Source: Fervidifonticultor_A octavus_A (GTDB lineage: Bacteria; Sysuimicrobiota; Sysuimicrobiia; Sysuimicrobiales; Humicultoraceae). Taken from it: a stretch of 56,935 nt of DNA. Positions within the stretch are counted from its first letter, which is position 1. Every line of letters starts with the position of its first letter. The stretch is from NCBI GenBank assembly GCA_031459655.1, contig JAVKID010000005.1, forward strand, positions 1-56,935, written 5' to 3'. This document shows, piece by piece, positions 36,821 through 44,504 of the stretch. The position numbers were made by a program, and so were the translations under genes. Below the pieces are notes generated by a model. It was not told the origin of the DNA and did no database searches. It saw only the letters and a list, made by a program, of their open reading frames with translations.

Positions 36821-37471
36821 GTGCCGATGCGCGAATCCCCCATCCTGCTGATCTTCGACTTCGACAACACCCTGATCGATTCCCGGATCGACTTCGCGCA
36901 CCTCCGCGGCGCCCTCGTCGACCTGCTGGAAGCCGCTGGCCCCCTGCCCGGCCCGCGGGAGGCGCTGATGCGCCTGCCGATCCGCGACCTGCTGGAGCAG
37001 GCTGCGGGTTCCCCGGATCTCACCCGGGCCATGTGGGCGACCATCGAGGCCTTCGAGGCCGTCGGGCTGCAGGACGCCCAGGCCATGCCGCACGCCAGGG
37101 CGGTACTGGCGGCCCTCGCCGCCCGAGGCCTGCGACTGGCGCTCCTCACCAACAACGCCGGGGCCGCCACCGCAGCGCTGCTGGACCGCCTGGGACTGGC
37201 GTCGGCGTTCGACCTCACGGTCAGCCGCGACGACCTCCCGGCGTTGAAGCCGGATCCATCGGGCATCCGCCTGATCCTCGAGCGCCTGGGCCCGGCGCGC
37301 GCGGTCTACCTGATCGGTGACTCGTGGATCGACGGCCTGGCCGCGCAGGCGGCCGGCGTCCGCTTCGTGGGCTTCGGCGGCCGCCGCGCCGAGGTGGAAG
37401 CCAGGGGCATCCGGCCCTGGGCGTGGATCACCGACCTGCGCGAACTGCTCGACCTCGACTGGGCCGTCTGA
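36821..37471 (+). CDS. HAD-family phosphatase
   Basis: A haloacid dehalogenase-type phosphohydrolase of about 216 residues. Motif I DFDNTLIDS gives the nucleophile Asp, motif II is LLTNN, motif III the Lys of ALKPDPSG and motif IV GDSWIDG. The cap is a small helical (C1) type as in phosphoglycolate and pyrophosphate phosphatases. GTG 36821 has GGAG seven bases upstream; ATG 36827 two codons later is the other choice. It is one of the few plus-strand genes and diverges from asnS. The substrate cannot be told from the sequence. Confidence 0.88.
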   Translation: MPMRESPILLIFDFDNTLIDSRIDFAHLRGALVDLLEAAGPLPGPREALMRLPIRDLLEQAAGSPDLTRAMWATIEAFEAVGLQDAQAMPHARAVLAALAARGLRLALLTNNAGAATAALLDRLGLASAFDLTVSRDDLPALKPDPSGIRLILERLGPARAVYLIGDSWIDGLAAQAAGVRFVGFGGRRAEVEARGIRPWAWITDLRELLDLDWAV

Positions 37472-37476
37472 GCCGC

Positions 37477-37491
37477 CCGGTCCCGGACCGG
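37477..37491. terminator. Palindromic hairpin between convergent genes
   Basis: CCGGTCC and GGACCGG flank a single C, giving a palindrome six bases after the HAD stop and five bases before the end of the Cys-rich protein gene. It has no U-tract in either direction. It could serve both convergent transcripts. Confidence 0.45.
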
Positions 37492-37496
37492 CCCGC

Positions 37497-37997
37497 CTAC
37501 CACAGGTGCGAGAACTTCGCCGCGAACCGGCGCTCCAGTTCCTCCCGGTGGAGGTGGTAGACCGGACACTCGCGCAGCATGCAGACGTGCAGCGCCTGGT
37601 TGCAGAAGGCGTCGGGGACCTCCCAGCACGCGGTGCTGACGTAGTAGGCGGCGCACACCCCCCTGCGCGGGTGGACGCCGGAGACATCCAGGGGCACGCC
37701 GGGCAGCGCGGGGCCAGCCGGCTTCGGGGCAGGAGCCGCCGGCGCGGCAGGCGGAGGGGGCGCCGCGATCGGTCCGGCGGCGGGGTGGGCCGGCGGCGCC
37801 TCCACGGCCGCCGGCTGCGGGACCGCTGGCTGGGATGCCGGATCGCGGATCAGCCGCAGGATCGGCCGGTCCGCGCGCTCGGGAGTGTCGGCACCGGAGG
37901 GCTTGGCGCCCTGTTCGGCGAGCGCCTCCATCTCCTGGGAGGCGGTCTCGATCAGATGCCTAACGCCGCGCCGCAGCTCCTCGCGCGCCTTTGGCAT
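37497..37997 (-). CDS. ParA-coupled Cys-rich protein of unknown function
   Basis: A 166-residue protein. Residues 1-30 form a charged helix (REELRRGVRHLIETASQEME), about 50-105 is a Pro/Ala-rich linker, and the last 55 residues are a compact domain with five cysteines spaced C-x8-C-x7-C-x6-C-x4-C followed by PVYHLHREELERRFAAKFSHLW-like sequence, here described in parts: CPVYHLH then FAAKFSHLW at the end. The Cys/His pattern suggests a metal site. ATG 37997 has GAGGTGA six bases upstream and lies 38 bases inside the end of parA, so the two are strongly coupled. I do not recognise a named family; a ParA partner role, as with ParB-type activators, is inference. Confidence 0.75.
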   Translation of the reverse strand: MPKAREELRRGVRHLIETASQEMEALAEQGAKPSGADTPERADRPILRLIRDPASQPAVPQPAAVEAPPAHPAAGPIAAPPPPAAPAAPAPKPAGPALPGVPLDVSGVHPRRGVCAAYYVSTACWEVPDAFCNQALHVCMLRECPVYHLHREELERRFAAKFSHLW

Positions 37998-38775
37998 GGG
38001 CGATCACCTCTTGGGCCAGGCTGGCGTACTCTCTGGCGCCCCGCGAGTCGGGGTTGGTGACGAAGAGCGGCACGCCCTTCATCGACGACTCGACCAGCTT
38101 GATGTTGAAGTGGATCGTCGTCTGGAAGACCTTCTGGGGGAAGAAGTCGTGGATGCCTCCCACGATCTCCTTGCTGATCGTGGTCCGCGAGTCGTACATG
38201 GTCGGCAGGACCCCCAGGATCTCGACCTCGTGACCGACCTCCTCCCGCACCATCTTCAGGGTTTTGAGTAGCTGGCGCATCCCGAGCAGCGCGTAGTAGT
38301 GCGTCTGGATCGGAATGATGATGGCCTCGCACGCCACCAGCGCGTTGAGCGTCAGCAGGCCCAGCGATGGGGGGGTGTCGATGAGGATGAACTCGTAGCG
38401 TTCCCGGACGCCGCCCAGGCGCCGTCGCAGCGAGTTCTCGCGGCCGATGCGCGCGGCCAGTTCCAGTTCCGCCGCCGCCAGGTCGATGGAGGATGGAGCC
38501 ACGTCCAGCCGCTTGACCGTCGTCGGGCGGATGATCGCCTCCAGGGGCAGGCCTTCATCGTGATCGGAGCCGACGAGGACATGGTAGATCGTGCGCTCCA
38601 GCGTCGCCGGGTCGACGCCGACGCTGACCGTGGCGTTCGCCTGGGGGTCCAGGTCGATCAGCAGGGTGGCATGCCCCGACGCGGCGAGGGAGGCACTGAG
38701 GTTGACGGCCGTCGTGGTCTTGCCGCAGCCGCCTTTCTGGTTGACGAGCCCGATGACCAGCGCTTGACCGCTCAC
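37960..38775 (-). CDS. parA: ParA/Soj-family ATPase
   Basis: A 271-residue ParA-type P-loop ATPase with the deviant Walker A KGGCGKTTT near residue 10-18, LLIDLDPQANAT (Walker A') and LIDTPPSLGLLTLNAL (Walker B). Such proteins move chromosomes, plasmids or protein complexes with a partner. GTG 38775 with GGGGGAG upstream is chosen over the ORF's first ATG at 38913, which would add 46 residues of no family resemblance. No parB is in the window; the next gene encodes a Cys-rich protein overlapping by 38 bases. No parS-like 16-mer was seen nearby. Confidence 0.92.
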   Translation of the reverse strand: MSGQALVIGLVNQKGGCGKTTTAVNLSASLAASGHATLLIDLDPQANATVSVGVDPATLERTIYHVLVGSDHDEGLPLEAIIRPTTVKRLDVAPSSIDLAAAELELAARIGRENSLRRRLGGVRERYEFILIDTPPSLGLLTLNALVACEAIIIPIQTHYYALLGMRQLLKTLKMVREEVGHEVEILGVLPTMYDSRTTISKEIVGGIHDFFPQKVFQTTIHFNIKLVESSMKGVPLFVTNPDSRGAREYASLAQEVIAHAKGARGAAARR

Positions 38776-38864
38776 AGCACTCCCCCAGACACACGCCTGG
38801 AGGGGCGGGTGTCCCGCGTTCCCCTCGCAGTTCGACCCCGTCGGAACAATATCCTGTTGGGGGT

Positions 38865-38894
38865 TTGCGCCCCCCTGCGCGGGTGGACCATAAT
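38865..38894 (+). promoter_or_regulatory. Possible promoter for fbp
   Basis: TTGCGC (38865-38870), an 18-base spacer and CATAAT (38889-38894) lie about 45 bases before the fbp start. The -10 is good and the -35 weak. A GGGGG/CCCCC hairpin overlaps the -35 region. The rest of the 164-base divergent gap to parA shows AACA and TGTT flanking ATATCC at 38844-38858, which might be an operator but is short. Confidence 0.4.
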
Positions 38895-38939
38895 GAGGAA
38901 GAGGGTACGACACCGCGGGTCTACTCGGGGGTGAAGGGG

Positions 38940-40061
38940 ATGCGGGTCACCGTGAGTGTCATCAAGGCCGACATCGGCAGCGTCGGCGGTCACACCCTGC
39001 CAAGTCCTGAGGTGCTCGCTCTGGTTCGGGAGCGCGTCGCCGAAGCCAGCGGGCGCCTGCTCCTCGATGGCCACGTGTGCCACACCGGCGACGACATCTG
39101 CCTCATCATGACCCACACCCACGGCGTGGGGCATGCCCCGGTGCACCAGCTGGCCTGGGAGGCATTCCGGGCCGGGACCGAGGTCGCCAAACGCCAGGGG
39201 CTCTACGGCGCGGGACAGGACCTGCTCAAGGACGCGTTCTCCGGCAACGTGCGGGGCCTGGGTCCGGCCTCGGCGGAGATGGAGTTCGAGGAGCGGCCCA
39301 ATGAGGCGCTGATCATCCTGGCGGCCGACAAGACCGAACCCGGCGCGTTCAACCTCCCCCTCTACCTGGTCTTCGCCGATCCCATGTACTCGCCCGGCCT
39401 GTTGCTCTCCGAAGCCCTGCACATGGGGTTCCGGTTTCGGATCATGGACGTGGACCACACCGCCGGAGACCGCACCATCACCCTGGACGCCCCCGAGCGC
39501 CTCTACGACATCGCCGCGCTGCTCCGGGACACCCACCGGTTTGTGGTGGAGTCCATCTGGTCGCGGCGCTATCCCGACGAGCAGGCCGTGGCGGTGTCCA
39601 CGAGCCGGTTGCGCAACATCGCGGGCAGGTACGTGGGCAAGGACGATCCGGTGGCCATCGTGCGGGTCCAGAAGATCTTCCCGGCCACCGAGGAGTTCGG
39701 GCCAGCATTCGCCCTGGGCCAGTTCGTCGCCGGGGACACCCGCGGCAGCCACCACCTGCCGCTGATGCCGGTGCCGATCAACACGCCGGCGTCCACCTAC
39801 TTCTGCTGTCCCATGGTCTCGGCGCTGGGGATCTCGATGCACGACGGCCGACTGGCGGCGATCACCGACCTGTTCGGGGATCCCTTCTGGCACCACGTGC
39901 GGGACCGGGTCGCCGATAAGGCGATGGAGATGCGCAAGCAAGGGTTCTTCGGCCCCGCGATGCTGCCCATGTCGGAACTGGAGTACGGCGGCATCGTCGC
40001 GCGGCTGGAGAAGCTGGAGCGCGAGTTCACCGTGTCCAAGGTGCCGGTGGAGACGGGTTAG
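38940..40061 (+). CDS. fbp: Fructose-1,6-bisphosphate aldolase/phosphatase (archaeal type)
   Basis: Bifunctional gluconeogenic enzyme (FBPA/P, class V FBPase) that condenses triose phosphates and dephosphorylates the product. The 373-residue protein starts with VTVSVIKADIGSVGGH, has HVCHTGDDICLIMTHTHG for metal binding and the aldolase Tyr231 and Schiff-base Lys234 in YVGK, equal to Tyr229/Lys232 of the Sulfolobus enzyme as I recall it. Start is ATG 38940 behind a G-rich stretch. It occurs in archaea and deep-branching, mostly thermophilic bacteria, and drives the glycolytic sequence one way. It diverges from parA. Confidence 0.95.
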   Translation: MRVTVSVIKADIGSVGGHTLPSPEVLALVRERVAEASGRLLLDGHVCHTGDDICLIMTHTHGVGHAPVHQLAWEAFRAGTEVAKRQGLYGAGQDLLKDAFSGNVRGLGPASAEMEFEERPNEALIILAADKTEPGAFNLPLYLVFADPMYSPGLLLSEALHMGFRFRIMDVDHTAGDRTITLDAPERLYDIAALLRDTHRFVVESIWSRRYPDEQAVAVSTSRLRNIAGRYVGKDDPVAIVRVQKIFPATEEFGPAFALGQFVAGDTRGSHHLPLMPVPINTPASTYFCCPMVSALGISMHDGRLAAITDLFGDPFWHHVRDRVADKAMEMRKQGFFGPAMLPMSELEYGGIVARLEKLEREFTVSKVPVETG

Positions 40062-40067
40062 ACGGCT

Positions 40068-40091
40068 TGAGGTCCGCTCCGCGGCCCCTCA
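40068..40091. terminator. Hairpin between convergent fbp and small membrane gene
   Basis: TGAGG (40068-40072) pairs with CCTCA (40087-40091) and CCGC with GCGG inside, separated by a small internal loop. It starts seven bases after the fbp stop and overlaps the stop of the convergent gene. No U-tract follows. Confidence 0.4.
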
Positions 40092-40235
40092 GGAGCCGCC
40101 TGACTCGGGCTCCTTGAGGATGGTGCGATCGACGAACCGGATCAGCCCGGGCAGGAGCGCCGGTAGCAGGGCCCCGATGATGATCATGCTCCCCAGCGCC
40201 CAGAGGACGAGCAGCACCGCCTGCCGCTCCGACAT
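40089..40235 (-). CDS. Small single-span membrane protein
   Basis: A 48-residue product from ATG 40235, with GAGGTGG about six bases upstream. It has a short polar N-terminus (MSERQ), one long hydrophobic stretch (about residues 6-31) and a charged C-terminus ending in LKEPESGGS. It lies 10 bases behind cca and is probably co-transcribed. A longer in-frame version to 40340 overlaps cca and looks unlike protein. No family recognised. Confidence 0.55.
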   Translation of the reverse strand: MSERQAVLLVLWALGSMIIIGALLPALLPGLIRFVDRTILKEPESGGS

Positions 40236-40245
40236 CCCGACCACC

Positions 40246-41562
40246 TCACCCCGGACCCGACCGGAGTCGACGTGACCCTTCTGCGAGGGGCGGAGGCGCT
40301 CCTGCCGGCCATCGGGCCAGCACCCACGCCCGGGCCTCATCCCGGGTGACGATCTCTCCCCGGGCCCGTGCCTCCTCCACGGCCTCCAGGATCGCCGAGA
40401 ACCCGGGACCGGGTCGGTAGCCCAACGCCATCAGGTCGTCCCCGGATAGCAGCCCGAGCGCCGGACGGCGGACGCCGGATCGCGCGACCAGGGCTTCGGC
40501 CGCGCGCCGGTAGGCTGCCAGGTCGCCGCCTCGGGCTGCCGTCTCGACGCGGTAGAGCTCGAGCAGATCGGCGGGGTCCACGCGGTCCAGCAGGGTCTTG
40601 AGCGCACCGGCGCGCATCGTGGGGATCTCGGGCACGCGACCGTAGCCCGCGACCAGGCCGGCCACAGCCCGGACTTCCACGTTGGAGAACCGCAGACGGC
40701 GGCAGATCGCCGTAGCGCGCTCCGCCGAACCAACCGGCAGGAGCAGGGCTGCCACCGCGAGCATCGGCGACGGCCGCGTGAGGCGGTGGAGCGTTCGGCA
40801 CGCCCGCGCCACCTCCTCCGGGCCGGCCACTTCCGGCAGCACCGCGGCCAGCAGCCCGGTCTGCTGCAGCACGCGCACCCCCTCGGCGCGGCCGGGGGCC
40901 ACCAGCAGGCGGACCAGTTCGTCGCGGATGCGCTCCCGGCTCACCGAGGTCACGGTCTGGGCCAGCGCGCCCAGCGCCTGCAGCGTGCCCTCCTCGATCG
41001 AAAAGCCCAGTTCGGCCCCCAGGCGGACCGCCCGCAGCAGGCGCAGGCGGTCCTCGGCGAACCGGACCGTCGGGTCGCCGACGGTCCGGATGACCCTGCG
41101 CTCCAGGTCAGGGAGACCGCCCACGTGGTCGATCACCTCGTTGGCGGCAGGATCGTAGAGCAGCGCGTTGATGGTGAAGTCCCGGCGCAGGACATCGGAG
41201 GCGGCATCGGCGGACGCCACAGAGGCGGGCCGGCGGCCGTCGAGGTAGGGGCCTTCGGTGCGGAATGTGGCCACCTGATAGGGATGGCCGTCGACGATCA
41301 CCGCGACCACCCCGAACTCCGCCCCGACCGGCACGGTCCGATCGAAGCACGAGGCGACCACCTCGGGAGGCGCCGCCGTCACGATGTCGAGGTCGGCAGG
41401 GATCCGGCCGAGGAGCAGGTCCCGGACCACCCCGCCGACCAGGTAGGTCTCCCAGCCGGCCTCGCGCAGGCGGGCCACAATCGCCAGACCGGGCCGCAGC
41501 CGCGCCGGCATGCGTCGCGCGAGCGCGTCTGCGGAACCCGGAGGCCCCTTGCGGGCAGGCAC
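40246..41562 (-). CDS. cca: tRNA CCA nucleotidyltransferase/poly(A) polymerase family
   Basis: Class II nucleotidyltransferase of 438 residues, adding CCA (or part of it, or poly(A)) to RNA 3' ends. The head domain has LVGGVVRDLLLGR followed by DLDIVT (catalytic Asp pair), RRDFTINALLYD and the RFAEDRLRLLRAVRLGAELGF segment, ending in family-typical helical neck and body domains. No HD phosphohydrolase domain is visible. Whether it adds CC, A or full CCA cannot be settled here; no second copy is in the window. Confidence 0.9.
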   Translation of the reverse strand: MPARKGPPGSADALARRMPARLRPGLAIVARLREAGWETYLVGGVVRDLLLGRIPADLDIVTAAPPEVVASCFDRTVPVGAEFGVVAVIVDGHPYQVATFRTEGPYLDGRRPASVASADAASDVLRRDFTINALLYDPAANEVIDHVGGLPDLERRVIRTVGDPTVRFAEDRLRLLRAVRLGAELGFSIEEGTLQALGALAQTVTSVSRERIRDELVRLLVAPGRAEGVRVLQQTGLLAAVLPEVAGPEEVARACRTLHRLTRPSPMLAVAALLLPVGSAERATAICRRLRFSNVEVRAVAGLVAGYGRVPEIPTMRAGALKTLLDRVDPADLLELYRVETAARGGDLAAYRRAAEALVARSGVRRPALGLLSGDDLMALGYRPGPGFSAILEAVEEARARGEIVTRDEARAWVLARWPAGAPPPLAEGSRRLRSGPG

Positions 41563-41573
41563 CGGGGGTGAGC

Positions 41574-41903
41574 CTATACTTCTGGACGCTCTTCGGCCTG
41601 GCGGCGCAGTTCCCGGGCTTTCTCCTCCAGGGTCTCGCGGCCGCGCTCCACGATCTCGCGCAGGCGCGCGGCGCTCTCGTCCAGCCTGGACCGGCCGCGC
41701 TGGGTCAGGTCCTCAGCCGCGCCGCGCACCCGACGGACGACCTCGTCGGCGCGCTCGCGCGCCCGGTCGCGGAGTTCCTCCGCTTCGCGGGCCAGGCGGT
41801 CGCGGGTCTCTTCGCCGGATCGCGGCGCGAGCAGCAGCGCGAACGCCGTGCCCAGCAGTCCGCCGATGATGAACCCGGCGATGAAGTCAGTGCGGTTGCT
41901 CAT
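41574..41903 (-). CDS. YtxH-like membrane-anchored protein
   Basis: A 109-residue protein with an N-terminal Gly-rich hydrophobic segment (FIAGFIIGGLLGTAFALLLAP) and a charged heptad-like helix rich in Arg and Glu, the YtxH/gas-vesicle-like domain found in general stress proteins. ATG 41903 lies 17 bases inside the end of mnmA behind GAGGAGATGAGGGG. Function is unknown. Confidence 0.8.
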   Translation of the reverse strand: MSNRTDFIAGFIIGGLLGTAFALLLAPRSGEETRDRLAREAEELRDRARERADEVVRRVRGAAEDLTQRGRSRLDESAARLREIVERGRETLEEKARELRRQAEERPEV

Positions 41904-42999
41904 GGCCCCTCATCTCCTCTCCAGGATGCTGCCGTTCGATGATCCCGCCGCCGAGGACGACGTCGCCAGCGTAGAACGTGACGGCCTGCCCCGGCGCCAC
42001 CGCGCGCTGCGGCGCCTCGAACTCGACCAGGACGCGGCCGTCATCGCGCAGGCGCAGGACCGCCGGCACGTCGGCCGCCGCATGCCGGACCCGGACGGTG
42101 ACCCGCGGCGGCGGTGGCGGCGGCACGATCCAGTTCACGCGGCCCAGCAGGACGGACGGGCACAGCAGATCGTCCGGCCCGCCGACCACCACCGCATTCC
42201 GCTCCGGGTCGATATCGACCACATAGCGGGGCCCGCCGCCCCCGACCCCCAGTCCGCGGCGCTGGCCGACGGTGTAGCGCGCGATGCCGCCATGGGTGCC
42301 CAGCACCATCCCGGTCCGGTCCAGGATGGGCCCGGGCCGCGCGGCCGCGGGTCGGCGGGCGGCCACCAGGTCGCCGTAGTGTCCGGTCGGCACGAAGCAG
42401 ATCTCCTGGCTGTCGGGTTTGTCGCTGACCGGCAGCCCCAGGCGCCTCGCCAGGTCCCGCACCTCGTCCTTGGCATAGCCGCCGACCGGGAACCGCAGCC
42501 GCGCCAGTTGGGCCTGCGTGAGCGCAAACAGGACGTACGACTGGTCCTTCCGGGGGTCGGCTGCCCGCAGCAGCAGATGGCGGCCAGCGGCCTCGTCGCA
42601 GACGATGCGGGCGTAGTGGCCGGTGGCGAGCGCCTGGCACCCCAGCCCCTCCACCTTCTCCAGCAGGACCCGGAACTTGATCGCCTGGTTGCAGGCGATG
42701 CAGGGGTTGGGGGTACAGCCCCTGGCGTACTCGTCGACGAAGTAGTCGATGACCGCGCGCTCAAAGGCCTCCCGGAGATTGAGGACGTAGTGCCGGATCC
42801 CGATCCGCCGCGCCGTGGCCCGGGCGTCTTCAATGGCGGTGATCCCGCAGCACGTGCGGCTGCCCGCCTCCGGCGTCGGGAGCCACGACGGCCACAGGTT
42901 CATGGTGATCCCGATGACCTCCCAGCCCTCCTCCACCAGGAGGGCGGCGGCGACCGCGCTGTCCACCCCGCCGCTCATCGCGACGGCGATCCGTGACAT
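41887..42999 (-). CDS. mnmA: tRNA-specific 2-thiouridylase
   Basis: MnmA puts sulfur on U34 of tRNA-Lys, Glu and Gln. The 370-residue product has the PP-loop AMSGGVDSAVAA (7-18), the catalytic Cys103 in NPCIACNQAIKF and the second Cys201 in SQEICFVP. ATG 42999 is chosen; the ATG at 43029 lies in the -10 box of the promoter at 43028-43057. No cysteine desulfurase is beside it, unlike B. subtilis. A Pro/Arg-rich stretch in the C-terminal barrel is the only oddity. Confidence 0.95.
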   Translation of the reverse strand: MSRIAVAMSGGVDSAVAAALLVEEGWEVIGITMNLWPSWLPTPEAGSRTCCGITAIEDARATARRIGIRHYVLNLREAFERAVIDYFVDEYARGCTPNPCIACNQAIKFRVLLEKVEGLGCQALATGHYARIVCDEAAGRHLLLRAADPRKDQSYVLFALTQAQLARLRFPVGGYAKDEVRDLARRLGLPVSDKPDSQEICFVPTGHYGDLVAARRPAAARPGPILDRTGMVLGTHGGIARYTVGQRRGLGVGGGGPRYVVDIDPERNAVVVGGPDDLLCPSVLLGRVNWIVPPPPPPRVTVRVRHAAADVPAVLRLRDDGRVLVEFEAPQRAVAPGQAVTFYAGDVVLGGGIIERQHPGEEMRGHEQPH

Positions 43000-43027
43000 C
43001 CTCTGTGCACCCTGCCCTCCGAATTGC

Positions 43028-43057
43028 ATGCTAGCAAGCGCTCCGGCGGCGTGTCAA
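43028..43057 (-). promoter_or_regulatory. mnmA promoter
   Basis: On the minus strand a consensus TTGACA (43057-43052), an 18-base spacer and TAGCAT (43033-43028). It sits in the 85-base gap between rarA and mnmA. It decides the mnmA start in favour of ATG 42999. Confidence 0.75.
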
Positions 43058-43084
43058 AACGCGCCCCCGTGTTCGGAGGTCTCC

Positions 43085-44431
43085 TTACGGAGAGGATTCC
43101 CTGCGGTCGTCGTCCGCAGTCACCCCCGTCCCCCACCACTCCTCCAGGCGTCGCTTGATGGCGCCCTCGGCGCCGTGCGGGGTCGGCCGATAGTACCGGC
43201 GGGGCGCGAATCCCTCAGGCCAGTACGACTGGCGCACGAACCCGCCAGGAAACGCGTGGGGGTACTGATACCCCGCGCCGTGTCCCGCCTGCGCCACCAC
43301 CCGAGGATGGCTGGCGTCCCTGAGATGCCGTGGGGGCGGGTCCGCGCGCTGCTCCTCGACGTCGCGGGCCGCCTCGCCGATCGCGGTGACCACGGCGTTG
43401 CTCTTGGGGGCCGTCGCAATGTAGATGGCGGCCTCGGCCATGGGGATGCGCGCCTCGGGCAAGCCCACGTACTCCACCGCGTGCGCCGCCGCCGTCGCCA
43501 CCACCAGGGCCATGGGGTCGGCCAGCCCCACGTCCTCGGCGGCGTGGACGACCATCCGCCGGGCGATGAAGCGCGGGTCCTCTCCGGCGGCCAGCATCCG
43601 CGCCAGCCAGTAGACCGCGGCGTCGGGATCCGACCCGCGCAGGCTCTTGATGAAGGCCGAGATCACATCGTAGTGCTGGTCTCCCTCGCGGTCGTACCGC
43701 ACGGCGCGGCGCTGGCTTGCGTCGGCGACCGCCTCGACGGTGATGCGACGGCGGCCACCGACCTCCGGGGCAACCGCAGCCGCAGCCTCCAGCACGTTGA
43801 GGGCCACCCGCGCGTCGCCGTTGCTGAGACGGGCCAGGTGCGCCAGGGCCTCGCCGTCGACGTCGAGGGGCTCCCCGCCCAGGCCGCGCGGGTCCACCAG
43901 CGCCCGCTCCAGGATGGTCCGGATCTCCGCCTCGGTGAGCGGCTCGAGTTGGGCGACCCGCGACCGCGAGACGAGGGTGGCGTTGACCTCGTAGAACGGG
44001 TTCTCGGTCGTGGCACCAATGAGGATCAGCGTGCCGTCCTCCACGTAGGGCAGCAACACATCCTGCTGCGCCTTGTTGAACCGGTGGATCTCGTCGATGA
44101 TGAGTAGCGTGCGCTGCTGGTGGAAGGCGCGGCGGTCCCGCGCGTCGGCGATGATCTTCTTGAGATCCGCGACGCCGGCGGTCACCGCATTCACCTGCTC
44201 GACGTGGCTGCGCGTCCGCGCGGCGATGATGAGCGCCAGCGTGGTCTTGCCCACGCCGGGCGGGCCCCAGAGGATCAGGCTGTGCACCTGGTCCTCCTCG
44301 ATCGCCGCCCTGAGCGCCCGGCCGACCCCGACGAGATGCTCCTGCCCGACAAACTCGTCCAGCGTCCTGGGCCGCACCCGAGCCGCAAGCGGCGCGGGCG
44401 TGGTCCTGGCGGCGTCGTCGAAGAGGGCCAC
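43085..44431 (-). CDS. rarA: Replication-associated recombination protein RarA
   Basis: A clamp-loader-like AAA+ ATPase (MgsA/RarA) acting at stalled forks. The 448-residue product has RPRTLDEFVGQEHLVG, Walker A GPPGVGKTT, Walker B IDEIHRFNKAQQD, and the C-terminal tetramerisation region with YKYPH-like YQYPHAFPGGFVRQSYWPEG. The family usually opens with a DLFD motif, so GTG 44431 (VALFDD, with GGGAG upstream) is preferred over ATG 44449. It lies between aspS/6S RNA and mnmA as in B. subtilis (yrvN). Confidence 0.94.
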   Translation of the reverse strand: MALFDDAARTTPAPLAARVRPRTLDEFVGQEHLVGVGRALRAAIEEDQVHSLILWGPPGVGKTTLALIIAARTRSHVEQVNAVTAGVADLKKIIADARDRRAFHQQRTLLIIDEIHRFNKAQQDVLLPYVEDGTLILIGATTENPFYEVNATLVSRSRVAQLEPLTEAEIRTILERALVDPRGLGGEPLDVDGEALAHLARLSNGDARVALNVLEAAAAVAPEVGGRRRITVEAVADASQRRAVRYDREGDQHYDVISAFIKSLRGSDPDAAVYWLARMLAAGEDPRFIARRMVVHAAEDVGLADPMALVVATAAAHAVEYVGLPEARIPMAEAAIYIATAPKSNAVVTAIGEAARDVEEQRADPPPRHLRDASHPRVVAQAGHGAGYQYPHAFPGGFVRQSYWPEGFAPRRYYRPTPHGAEGAIKRRLEEWWGTGVTADDDRRESSP

Positions 44432-44504
44432 GGCAACTCCCGGGTCCATCCTAGCACGGAAGCCGGGCGGGAGGACGCCGGCGCACCGGCGCGAAGACCA
44501 CGTC

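Noticed and set aside
38776..38939. parS site near parA
   Set aside because: No sequence resembles TGTTTCACGTGAAACA; only a short AACA/TGTT pair is present.
44448..44453. TAGGAT as a -10 box for rarA
   Set aside because: The predicted start would fall on the ribosome-binding site of GTG 44431, and no -35 is found at the right distance.
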